A stretch of DNA of 64,000 nt, taken from assembly GCA_023417315.1 (NCBI GenBank), contig JAEZFW010000082.1, forward strand, positions 53,560 to 117,559, read 5' to 3'. Of the stretch, positions 52,598-60,355 are shown one piece after another. How positions within the stretch are numbered: the first letter of the stretch is position 1; each line of letters begins with the position of its first letter. This stretch comes from Pseudomonadota bacterium. Its GTDB lineage: Bacteria > Pseudomonadota > Gammaproteobacteria > Steroidobacterales > Steroidobacteraceae. Under the pieces are notes generated by a model that was not told where the DNA came from, did no database searches, and saw nothing but the letters and a program-made list of their open reading frames with translations. Both the position numbers and the translations under genes were made by a program.

Positions 52598-53644
52598 TCA
52601 GCTCCTCGCGCGCGCATCGCGTCGCATTAGGATCAAGAACAAAGGTACGCCGACCATGGCAGTGAGCGCGCCGACGGGGAGTTGGCGCGGGGCGAACAAC
52701 GTGCGAGCGCAGAGGTCCGCGAACATCACGAGCGTGCCTCCGAGCAGAGCGGCGGCGGGTATCACGACGCGATGATTTGAGCCCAGCATCAGCCGGACCA
52801 GGTGAGGTGTCACGAGTCCGACGAAGCCGACTGTGCCGGCGCTGGTCACCGCCGCGGCAGTAAGCACGGAGCTTGCTATGAAGATGGCAATTCGAAGCGC
52901 ATTCACCGGCACGCCGAGCGCGCGTGCTTGAAGCTCGCCGCGCGCAAGTAGATTCAAATGCCGAGCGATCGGCACGCCGAGCACGAGACCGAGGGCGGAC
53001 AGCAAGAGGAGCGGGACGGGCCGATCCGCAATCGACAAGTCACCCATCAACCAAAACAACATGCCGCGAAGCTCACGATCCTCACCGAGCGCGAGCAGCA
53101 TCGTGACGATGGCGCTCGTACCCGCGGCAATCACGATGCCTGTGAGCAGCAGTCTGACGGGTGCCCAGCTGCCTTCGTCGTGAGCCAAGGCGAAGACGAG
53201 GAGAGTAGCCGCGAGCGCGCCCACAATTGCGCTGATATCAATGAGCAGCCCGCTCAGCCCCAGCATCATTGCCGAAAGCGCGGCGACAGCAGCTCCTCCG
53301 GATACGCCCATCACGAAAGGATCCGCGAGCGGATTGCGCAATAGCACCTGCATGAGTACCCCCGCCAGTGCAAGCGCACTTCCCGCGCCGAACGCGCTCA
53401 AGGCTCGAGGGACCCTGAGCTCGAAGATCACATCGTGCGCCAGGCTGGACTCGGACCACAATGAATGCCACATCTCGCCAAGCTGCAGCTCCACGCTCCC
53501 GAACATCGTCGAGGCTGTGAGCGTAGCGACCGCGGCGAGTGTGATGGCGGCGTATACAGCGATAGTGCGGGCGTGAGTCACGGTTAGACAGGTTACCTGT
53601 CGAGCGGGAGCGGAGTCCAAGCGCTGTGTGCGCGTGAGCACCAT
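52598..53644 (-). CDS. FecCD-family ABC transporter permease (BtuC/FhuB-like)
   Basis: 348 residues with about ten membrane helices. LRVPRALSAFGAGSALALAGVLMQVLLRNPLADPFVMGVSGGAA is the family hallmark, with GFVGLVTPHLVRLMLGSNHR near the end. It transports vitamin B12, haem or ferric siderophores. It is alone here: no matching ATPase or binding protein is adjacent, and the neighbouring Fbp operon belongs to a different transporter family. The start may be GTG 53581 instead of ATG 53644; a perfect palindrome lies between them. Confidence 0.9.
   Translation of the reverse strand: MVLTRTQRLDSAPARQVTCLTVTHARTIAVYAAITLAAVATLTASTMFGSVELQLGEMWHSLWSESSLAHDVIFELRVPRALSAFGAGSALALAGVLMQVLLRNPLADPFVMGVSGGAAVAALSAMMLGLSGLLIDISAIVGALAATLLVFALAHDEGSWAPVRLLLTGIVIAAGTSAIVTMLLALGEDRELRGMLFWLMGDLSIADRPVPLLLLSALGLVLGVPIARHLNLLARGELQARALGVPVNALRIAIFIASSVLTAAAVTSAGTVGFVGLVTPHLVRLMLGSNHRVVIPAAALLGGTLVMFADLCARTLFAPRQLPVGALTAMVGVPLFLILMRRDARARS
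53587..53601. promoter_or_regulatory. Perfect 15-base palindrome at the 5' end of the FecCD permease gene
   Basis: GACAGGT-T-ACCTGTC is a perfect dyad. If the permease starts at GTG 53581, this palindrome sits 5 bases upstream of the start codon and could be an operator. If it starts at 53644, it is coding. Confidence 0.35.
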
Positions 53645-53727
53645 CCGCTATCCGATATTTGCGTTGTGTGGAACAATCGCAGCCCATCTACTTCCAACAG
53701 GTTCGTCCCTGTTGCTCGCTCGACAAG

Positions 53728-54285
53728 ATGACCGATACGATCGATGCAGACGGCTTTCGCGCCAACGTCGGGATCGTGCTGATCCGCGACGATCGCTACG
53801 TGTTTCTCGGCGGCCGAACCGGAGGCCGCGGCTGGCAATTCCCGCAGGGCGGCGTGCGTCAGGGCGAGCGACCTGAAGAGGCGCTATATCGCGAATTGAA
53901 AGAGGAGATTGGCCTCGAGCCGGACCACGTTCGTGTGCTCGCATCCACTCGCAACTGGCTGCGCTATCGGTTACCCAAGCAATATGTCCGCAAGAACAGC
54001 CAGCCGCCTTGCATCGGCCAGAAACAGCGTTGGTACCTTCTGCAGTTCGTAGGATCAGAAGATCAGTTCAAGTTCGATTGGACGAACGAACCGGAGTTCG
54101 AGCGCTGGCGGTGGGTGGAATACTGGACGCCCGTGCGAGAAGTGATCTTCTTTAAGCGCGCGGTCTACGTGCGTGCACTCGATGAGCTGGGCCGGCGCGC
54201 GTTTCCGAATGATCCGCCTGGTCTGCCGGAATGGTATGAACAGGAGAAGAATCTGCGAAATCTGGCGCGTAAGCGCGAAGCGTAG
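53728..54285 (+). CDS. rppH: RNA 5'-pyrophosphohydrolase
   Basis: 185 residues from ATG 53728. DADGFRANVGIVLIRDD, then WQFPQGGVRQGERPEEALYRELKEEIGL, a complete Nudix box, and ASTRNWLRYRLPKQYVRK and CIGQKQRWYLLQFV, which are specific to RppH. It removes pyrophosphate from mRNA 5' ends to start RNase E decay. The stretch before WQFPQGG reads FLGGRTGGRG, so one of the two adjacent arginines of the E. coli enzyme (R26) is a Gly while R27 is kept. It is convergent with hemJ. Confidence 0.93.
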   Translation: MTDTIDADGFRANVGIVLIRDDRYVFLGGRTGGRGWQFPQGGVRQGERPEEALYRELKEEIGLEPDHVRVLASTRNWLRYRLPKQYVRKNSQPPCIGQKQRWYLLQFVGSEDQFKFDWTNEPEFERWRWVEYWTPVREVIFFKRAVYVRALDELGRRAFPNDPPGLPEWYEQEKNLRNLARKREA

Positions 54286-54314
54286 GGTGCGCCTGTTCGC
54301 GGGCCGTAGGCTCG

Positions 54315-54731
54315 CTAGAACGGTTTCAAAACCGCTAACAGCACGATCGCGAATAGGAAGACCGTCGGGACCTCGTTGAAGATGCGGTACCAGCGCTCAC
54401 TGCGGCGATTTGCATCTCGACGAAATGTAATGAGCAGCCGATAACACCAGATGTGATAAGCGATGAGGAGCACGACGAGCGAGAGCTTGAGGTGCAGCCA
54501 CCCGGCTGCGAGTAATCCCGGCATGCTCGCAATCAGCCCTAGACCGAATAGCGCCGCGAGCGAGCCACCAATCGTCATTAGGACGAAGAGACGGCGCTCC
54601 ATGACCTTGAACCGCTCTCGGCCAATGTGGTCCTCTGCGGCGGCGTGATAGACAAACAGGCGGGGCAAATAAAACAGGCCTGCGAACCACGTCACGACGA
54701 AGATGATGTGAAAGGCTCTAAGCCAAAGCAT
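54315..54731 (-). CDS. hemJ: Protoporphyrinogen IX oxidase, HemJ type
   Basis: 138 residues from the Met before LWLRAFHIIFVVTWFAGLFY (ATG 54731; an extension to 54779 is unlikely). Four membrane helices. Conserved His in RAFHIIF and the FYLPRLFVYHA, WLHLKLSLVVLLIAYH and WYRIFNEVPTVFLFAIV blocks define HemJ/UPF0093. It catalyses the penultimate haem step in bacteria lacking HemG/HemY. Complements hemL in the window. Confidence 0.92.
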   Translation of the reverse strand: MLWLRAFHIIFVVTWFAGLFYLPRLFVYHAAAEDHIGRERFKVMERRLFVLMTIGGSLAALFGLGLIASMPGLLAAGWLHLKLSLVVLLIAYHIWCYRLLITFRRDANRRSERWYRIFNEVPTVFLFAIVLLAVLKPF

Positions 54732-54911
54732 TGGGCGATGTCCGCTCCGATGTTGCGGGATAGAAGCCTCTGTATGCACAGAGGCTGATGGCGGTCAGGG
54801 TCCGGCTGACCTGTTTTGAGGGAACCCGCCGCCGCATTCCTTGCGCCGGGTCGCATTACGTAAGGTGCGGGTGTGGTCTAATCTGTGAAGATTACCTGCA
54901 AATTCTGAACG

Positions 54912-55646
54912 ATGGCAGATCACGCACCTCTGCGCACGGGCCGACTGGTGGTCCGCTACCACGCACCGTGGCGCCGGCGCGCGATCGCGATCGGCTCGGC
55001 GATCGGCTTGGTCCTGCTGCTGTTCGGAATGTTCGAGCTGGGTCGTTATCGCAGCGGGTATAGCAAGTACGCCGAGCTCCAACATCGTCGCGAGCTTGCG
55101 ACGACGATCGACAGGCTTGAGAAAGACAACGAACAGCTCCGCCAAGCGGTCGCAGCTGCGGAGCTTGCGCGCGAGGTCGACCGCAAGGCTTACGCCGACG
55201 TCGAGAAGAACCTCTCCGACTTGCAGGCCCAGGTTCTGAAGCATCGCGAAGAGCTGACGTTCTATCGCGGCATCGTTTCGCCAGAAGATGGAATCGGCGG
55301 CCTGCGCATTCAGCGCTTCCAAGTTCTTCCTGGCGGCGCGGATCAGCACTATCGCTTGAGACTGGTGTTGGTTCAATCGATGCGGCAGGACGCGGTCGTT
55401 TCAGGATCGGTAAAGATCGAGATCGAAGGGGTGCAAGCCAACAAGCCCGTGCAACTTGCGTTGTCCGACACCCAACCGTCCGGCGATGCGAATCTGGCAT
55501 TCCGGTTCCGCTACTTTCAAAATCTCGAGCAAGACATCGTGTTGCCACTCGGCTTCGAACCGAGAGCGATCAACGTCGAGGTACGCACGGCGAAGCTCGA
55601 ACCCGTGCGCGAGTCATATCCCTGGCAGGTGCAACTCGAAAGTTAA
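54912..55646 (+). CDS. Membrane-anchored coiled-coil protein (DUF6776-like)
   Basis: 244 residues: one membrane helix (about 26-46), a long coiled coil (about 55-115, LATTIDRLEKDNEQLRQAVAAAELARE) and a periplasmic beta-rich domain with LTFYRGIVSPEDGIGGLRIQ and LAFRFRYFQNLEQDIVLPLGFEPRAINV. The family occurs widely in gammaproteobacteria next to bactofilin genes, as here. Its role in shape or envelope organisation is inferred from that linkage. Confidence 0.8.
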   Translation: MADHAPLRTGRLVVRYHAPWRRRAIAIGSAIGLVLLLFGMFELGRYRSGYSKYAELQHRRELATTIDRLEKDNEQLRQAVAAAELAREVDRKAYADVEKNLSDLQAQVLKHREELTFYRGIVSPEDGIGGLRIQRFQVLPGGADQHYRLRLVLVQSMRQDAVVSGSVKIEIEGVQANKPVQLALSDTQPSGDANLAFRFRYFQNLEQDIVLPLGFEPRAINVEVRTAKLEPVRESYPWQVQLES

Positions 55647-55661
55647 CGCGTAACGTCAGTG

Positions 55662-55684
55662 CGCAAGCGTCCTGGGCGCTTGCG
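55662..55684 (+). terminator. Hairpin between the coiled-coil gene and the bactofilin gene
   Basis: CGCAAGCG (55662-55669) pairs with CGCTTGCG (55677-55684), loop TCCTGGG, 15 bases after the stop. No T-run. Confidence 0.45.
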
Positions 55685-55735
55685 TACGTAGGCTACACGC
55701 CTCCCAACCACACACTACGAATAACGCAACGTCAT

Positions 55736-56167
55736 ATGTTCAGCCGCAATAAACCGAAGCCACAGAGAATCGACACGCTCATCGGCGCCGGGACGCGCAT
55801 CATCGGAGACGTGCAGTTCACGGGCGGATTTCACGTGGATGGCCACGTGAAGGGCAACGTCGATGCACCCCCAGATTCGGGCGCGACGCTCAGCGTGAGC
55901 GACGCCGGCGTGGTCGAGGGCTCCGTCGCCGTGCCGAATGTGGTCCTCAACGGCACCGTGAAGGGCGACATTCTTGCGCATGAGCGCATCGAGCTTGGTG
56001 CAACGGCCCGTGTGACTGGCAACGTGTATTACGGTCTGATCGAGATGGAAATGGGCGCCGAGATCAATGGCAAGCTTATCCATGAGCCTCGCAAAACAGG
56101 TGCCACTCGTCACGAGCCGAGCGTCCAATCGACTCAATCTGGGCCAGCGATCGATAACGCCTCGTGA
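55736..56167 (+). CDS. Bactofilin
   Basis: 143 residues. A central right-handed beta-helix of short repeats (DTLIGAGTRIIGDVQFTGGF, HVDGHVKGNVDAPP, GVVEGSVAVPNVVLNGTVKGDI, ERIELGATARVTGNVYYGLI, EMEMGAEINGKLI) between disordered ends is the bactofilin signature. Bactofilins polymerise without nucleotides and scaffold cell-shape or envelope enzymes. Linked to the coiled-coil membrane protein upstream and to erpA downstream. Confidence 0.93.
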   Translation: MFSRNKPKPQRIDTLIGAGTRIIGDVQFTGGFHVDGHVKGNVDAPPDSGATLSVSDAGVVEGSVAVPNVVLNGTVKGDILAHERIELGATARVTGNVYYGLIEMEMGAEINGKLIHEPRKTGATRHEPSVQSTQSGPAIDNAS

Positions 56168-56203
56168 TTTCGGGGGGCGGATGGGCTAGGCTCATCTTGA
56201 TTG

Positions 56204-56581
56204 ATGGCACTTCGACCCAATATCGCCGGCATGAACGCTGTAGTCCAAGCCCCTCCGAGTCTCGTTTTTACTGACGCCGCCGCCGCCAAGGTGGGGGAGC
56301 TCATTCGCGAAGAAGCGAATCCAGACCTCAAATTGCGCGTTTTCGTGCAGGGGGGCGGTTGCTCTGGGTTCCAGTACGGTTTCACGTTCGACGAGAATGT
56401 CGAAGACGGGGACATACAGGTCGAGAATCAGGGCGTCACGCTGCTCGTCGACCCGATGAGCATCCAGTATTTGGCTGGAGCCGAGATCGACTATCGAGAA
56501 GACATGGAAGGCGCGCAGTTCGTCATCCGTAATCCTAACGCCCAGACTACGTGCGGCTGCGGTTCATCGTTTTCCGCCTAA
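56204..56581 (+). CDS. erpA: Iron-sulfur cluster insertion protein ErpA
   Basis: 125 residues from ATG 56204 (ATG 56231 is the alternative and closer to E. coli length). An A-type carrier: SLVFTDAAAAKVGELIREE, LRVFVQGGGCSGFQYGFTFDE and the terminal NPNAQTTCGCGSSFSA supply the three conserved cysteines. It delivers clusters to respiratory and IspG/IspH apoproteins. Repeat element 12 starts 5 bases after its stop. Confidence 0.94.
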   Translation: MALRPNIAGMNAVVQAPPSLVFTDAAAAKVGELIREEANPDLKLRVFVQGGGCSGFQYGFTFDENVEDGDIQVENQGVTLLVDPMSIQYLAGAEIDYREDMEGAQFVIRNPNAQTTCGCGSSFSA

Positions 56582-56586
56582 CGGCC

Positions 56587-56679
56587 AGACTGTAGGCTCT
56601 AGGCTGTAGACTGTAGGTCAGAAGCGAGAAGACGGGTTCTTCGTTCTGGCTACAGTTCTACAGCCCACAGCCCACAGCC
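56587..56679. repeat. Heptamer-armed inverted repeat, element 12 (GGCTGTA type)
   Basis: Left array 56587-56614 is GACTGTA, GGCTCTA, GGCTGTA, GACTGTA, then GGTCAGAAGCGAGAAG. The right array, about 56649-56679, has TACAG/CCCACAG words. The spacer is short. It uses the same word as element 2, 38 kb away. It starts 5 bases after the erpA stop and ends 6 bases before the ppx start. Confidence 0.85.
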
Positions 56680-56685
56680 TTAACG

Positions 56686-58245
56686 ATGCGCCGCTCTTCC
56701 ATCCCCGATGTCCTCGCTGCCGTAGATCTCGGGTCCAATAGCTTCCACATGGTGGTCGCGCGCTATTCGCACGGGCAGATCATCATCGTCGATCGCCTTC
56801 GTGAAATGGTGCGGCTTGCCGCGGGTCTCGACGAGCAAGGTCGGCTCGAGCGCGGTGCAATCGAGCGCGCGATCGAATGTTTGCAGCGATTTGGGCAGCG
56901 TCTGCGCGATATGAAAGCCGAGCGCGTGCGCGTCGTCGGCACAAATACGCTTAGGCGCGCGCGGCGCAAAGGCGCTTTCCTGGATCGCGCAAGAGCGGCG
57001 CTCGGTCACCCTATCGAGATCATCTCCGGCATCGAAGAAGCTCGCCTCGTGTACCTCGGCGTGGCTCATACGACGCCAAGCGAACCCGGCAAAAGGCTCG
57101 TCGTCGATATCGGCGGCGGCAGCACGGAGCTCATCATTGGTGAAGGGCTTCAGACGAAGAAGCTCGAGAGCCTTTATATGGGCTGCGTCAGCATGAGCGC
57201 CGCGTTCTTCAGCGACGGCTCAATCACCGACAAGCGCATGAAGCGCGCGCGGCTCGCGGCGCGATTGGAGCTCGCGCCTGTGCAGGCCGCTTTCAAAGAC
57301 TACGGTTGGGAGGGTGCAGCGGGATCCTCAGGGACCATTCGCGCGGTCGCCGAGATTCTACGAGCGCGCGGCGAGGGCGTGATCACTTCCGCAGCCCTGG
57401 AGAATCTCATCGACGATGCACTTCGTGTCGGCGACATCGCCAAGCTGAAGGTGGCAGGCCTGAGCGATGAGCGTGCACCTGTATTCCTCGGCGGTCTCGC
57501 CATCCTCGCCGAGATCTTTGCGGTGCTCGGCATCCGAGAGATGCGCGTGGCGGAAGGCGCGCTGCGCGAGGGATTGTTGTACGACATGATCGGTCGTCTC
57601 ACGCATGAAGATGCGCGGGTGCGCAGCGTGCGTGCGATGCAGGGCCGCTACCACGTCGATTCCGCGCAGGCGGAACGAGTCGAAGCGACTGCGCTCGATT
57701 TCCTCCGGCAAACCGAGGATCAATGGGAGTTGCAGGACCCCTTCGCGGAGCTCGTGCTCGCATGGGCGTCGCGTTTGCACGAAATCGGACTGGACGTTTC
57801 CCATTCCCATTACCAAAAGCACGGGGCGTACTTGCTCGAACACGCGGACATGCCCGGCTTCCCTCAGGAAGAACAGCGAATTCTCGCGTGCATCGTAGGC
57901 TCGCATCGACGCAAGATTAACCCTGAAAATTTCGAGGATTTGAATCCGCCGTGGCACATCAAGGCGGAATACCTGATCGTGCTGCTCAGGCTTGCGGTAT
58001 TGCTCCACCGCGGCCGCAGCCCGAACGCTTTGCCGGCGATCGAACTGCGCGCGAAAGGCCGCTCGCTTGAAATTGCCTTCCCGAAAGGCTGGCTCGATGA
58101 GCACCCGTTGACGGCAGCCGATCTGGAGAATGAGGTCGATCACCTCAAGGCGATCGGATTCAAACTAAAGGTCGTGTGGGTGCGCTGCGCACTCACACTC
58201 CCACCATCTCCGCATATTTCTGCAGCAATGTCTGCTGTGCGTTGA
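56686..58245 (+). CDS. ppx: Exopolyphosphatase (Ppx/GppA family)
   Basis: 519 residues. An acetate-kinase/Hsp70-like fold: AAVDLGSNSFHMVVARY, VRVVGTNTLRRARR, ISGIEEARLVYLGVAH, RLVVDIGGGSTELIIG, GSSGTIRAVAEILRA, then an HD-like C-terminal domain (about 310-500) with WASRLHEIGLDVSHSHYQKHGAYLL. It degrades polyphosphate or pppGpp. It is convergent with ppk1 and their coding 3' ends overlap by 53 bases. Confidence 0.95.
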   Translation: MRRSSIPDVLAAVDLGSNSFHMVVARYSHGQIIIVDRLREMVRLAAGLDEQGRLERGAIERAIECLQRFGQRLRDMKAERVRVVGTNTLRRARRKGAFLDRARAALGHPIEIISGIEEARLVYLGVAHTTPSEPGKRLVVDIGGGSTELIIGEGLQTKKLESLYMGCVSMSAAFFSDGSITDKRMKRARLAARLELAPVQAAFKDYGWEGAAGSSGTIRAVAEILRARGEGVITSAALENLIDDALRVGDIAKLKVAGLSDERAPVFLGGLAILAEIFAVLGIREMRVAEGALREGLLYDMIGRLTHEDARVRSVRAMQGRYHVDSAQAERVEATALDFLRQTEDQWELQDPFAELVLAWASRLHEIGLDVSHSHYQKHGAYLLEHADMPGFPQEEQRILACIVGSHRRKINPENFEDLNPPWHIKAEYLIVLLRLAVLLHRGRSPNALPAIELRAKGRSLEIAFPKGWLDEHPLTAADLENEVDHLKAIGFKLKVVWVRCALTLPPSPHISAAMSAVR

Positions 58246-60274
58246 CTGGCGCGCTCTCGCCTGGCGTGAGTCGTGTGTACATACCGCCCGAGTGAAGCTC
58301 CCAGGCCTGCGTGTTGTCGGCGAGATAGATTTCTAGATCTTCCAGAATTCGATCGCGATGCGCCTTGATCTCGATCGGGAAACAAACCTCGATGCGGCGG
58401 AAGAAATTGCGCTCCATCCAATCGGCGCTCGCGCAGTAGAGCTCCGCCTCTCCGTCATTCTGGAAGTAATAAACGCGGGAATGCTCCAAGAAGCGCCCGA
58501 CGATGGAGCGTACGCGGATGTTCTCGGAAATTCCGCGTATGCCAGGCCTAAGCGCACAAATGCCACGTACGATCAGATCGACGCGCACTCCTGCCATGGC
58601 CGCTTGATACAGCGCCTGAATGATCTGCGGCTCGATGAGTGAGTTCATCTTGGCGATGATTCGCGCCGGCTTGCCTGCGCGTGCGTGCGCGATCTCGCGC
58701 TTCGTTTTCTCCAAGAGAGAGTCGTGCAGGGTGAAAGGGGATTGCAGCACCTTCTGCAGAGTCGCCACGCGTGTAGGACTCGTGAGCTGGAGGAACAGCT
58801 CGTGCAGGTCTTCGCCGATCGCCTCGGCGCATGTAAACAGTCCATAGTCGGTGTAGATGCGCGCCGTGTTCGGGTGATAGTTCCCCGTACCGAGGTGGCA
58901 ATAGCGGCGGAGCTTTCCCTCCTCCCGTCGGACGACCATCACGAGCTTCGCATGCGTCTTGTAACCAACGACGCCATACATCACGTGTGCGCCTGCTTCC
59001 TGCAAGCGAGTTGCAAGCTGGATGTTGGCAGCCTCATCGAAGCGCGCCATGAGCTCTATCACCACGGTCACTTCCTTCCCTGCACGCGCAGCGTCGACCA
59101 AGGCATCGACGACCGGTGACTGTGGGCCCGCGCGATACAACGTTTGTTTGATCGCAAGCACACTCGGGTCGAGCGCGGCTTGCCGCAGAAAGTCGATGAC
59201 AGGTGCGAAGGATTCGAACGGGTGATGGAGCAGCAGGTCTCCTTCGCGCAGTGCCGTGAACATGTCTTCACGTGCGACCAGTCGCTTAGGGATACTGGGA
59301 GCGAAGGCAGGAAATTTCAGGTCCGGCCGATCGACGAGGTCATAAAGTGCGGTGAGTCGATTAAGGTTGACTGGCCCATTCACCTGGTAGAGGTCGTCCT
59401 TCTCGAGCGCGAAGTGTCTCAGCAAGAAACTCGAGATGTCAGGAGGGCAATCTTGTGAAGTCTCGAGACGCACCGCCGCCCCATAGCGACGTTCGGCGAG
59501 CTCGCCTTCCACCGCGCGCAGCAAGTTGTCGACTTCTTCGTCGTCGACGAACAGATCACTGTTGCGTGTCACTCTGAATTGCCACGCTCCTTCGACGCTC
59601 ATCCCGCTGAATAACTGGGCGACGAATGCAGAGATGACAGCCGAGAGGAACACGAAGTACGTCGTACCGGGAGCGGCTTCAGTCGTTGGTAAGCGAATGA
59701 TGCGCGGTAGCGAGCGCGGAACCTGCACCACCGCAAGCTCGGCATCGCGTCCGAATGCGTCCTTACCGGACAATCGCACGATGAAGTTCAAGCTCTTGTT
59801 CTGAATTCGCGGGAACGGGCGTGCGGGGTCGAGCCCAAGCGGTGTGAGCACCGGTTCCACTTCGTGCGCAAAATAGTCGGACAGCCAGACGCGCTGCTCG
59901 GGCGACATCGTGCGCGCATTGACGAAGCGAATGCGCTGTTCCGCCAGCGTTGGAAACACGAGCTGGTGGAGCAACTCGTACTGCTCGGTGACGATCGCCG
60001 CCGCGCGACTGTGAATGGCGACCAGCTGCTCTGGGACCGTCATACCGTCGGGGCCGCCCCCCGTGGTGCCAAGCTCCAGTCGCTGCTTGAGTCCGGCGAC
60101 GCGAATCTCGAAAAACTCATCGAGATTGGAGCACGAGATTCCAAGAAACCGGATTCGTTCGAGAAGCGGCAAGCTCGGGTCGTGAGCTTGTGCGAGCACG
60201 CGCGAGTTAAAATCGAGAAACGAGAGCTCTCGATTGATGTAATGCTCCGGTGCTTTCAGGTTGATATCGAGCAT
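58193..60274 (-). CDS. ppk1: Polyphosphate kinase 1
   Basis: 693 residues, all four domains: YINRELSFLDFNSRVLAQA (N), LLHHPFESFAPVIDFLRQAA, the phospho-His region VVGYKTHAKLVMVVRRE, CHLGTGNYHPNTARIYTDYG, and C2-domain RGICALRPGIRGISENIRVRS. It makes polyphosphate from ATP. It is paired with ppx but in convergent rather than operonic order, so a shared antisense 3' end links synthesis and degradation. Confidence 0.96.
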   Translation of the reverse strand: MLDINLKAPEHYINRELSFLDFNSRVLAQAHDPSLPLLERIRFLGISCSNLDEFFEIRVAGLKQRLELGTTGGGPDGMTVPEQLVAIHSRAAAIVTEQYELLHQLVFPTLAEQRIRFVNARTMSPEQRVWLSDYFAHEVEPVLTPLGLDPARPFPRIQNKSLNFIVRLSGKDAFGRDAELAVVQVPRSLPRIIRLPTTEAAPGTTYFVFLSAVISAFVAQLFSGMSVEGAWQFRVTRNSDLFVDDEEVDNLLRAVEGELAERRYGAAVRLETSQDCPPDISSFLLRHFALEKDDLYQVNGPVNLNRLTALYDLVDRPDLKFPAFAPSIPKRLVAREDMFTALREGDLLLHHPFESFAPVIDFLRQAALDPSVLAIKQTLYRAGPQSPVVDALVDAARAGKEVTVVIELMARFDEAANIQLATRLQEAGAHVMYGVVGYKTHAKLVMVVRREEGKLRRYCHLGTGNYHPNTARIYTDYGLFTCAEAIGEDLHELFLQLTSPTRVATLQKVLQSPFTLHDSLLEKTKREIAHARAGKPARIIAKMNSLIEPQIIQALYQAAMAGVRVDLIVRGICALRPGIRGISENIRVRSIVGRFLEHSRVYYFQNDGEAELYCASADWMERNFFRRIEVCFPIEIKAHRDRILEDLEIYLADNTQAWELHSGGMYTRLTPGESAPVNAQQTLLQKYAEMVGV

Positions 60275-60355
60275 AGGCCCGCGACTTCAGAAGAGCCGAG
60301 GATACTACGCCCGCATCAGCGGTGTGTTACAAGCGCGGCGCCGTGCATCGCGCCG

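Noticed and set aside
53560..53727. Cobalamin riboswitch before the FecCD permease gene
   Set aside because: No conserved B12-box or long leader; the space to divergent rppH is too short.
17117..56679. Insertion sequences or prophage as source of the repeats
   Set aside because: No transposase, terminal repeats with target duplications or RAYT gene was found in the window.
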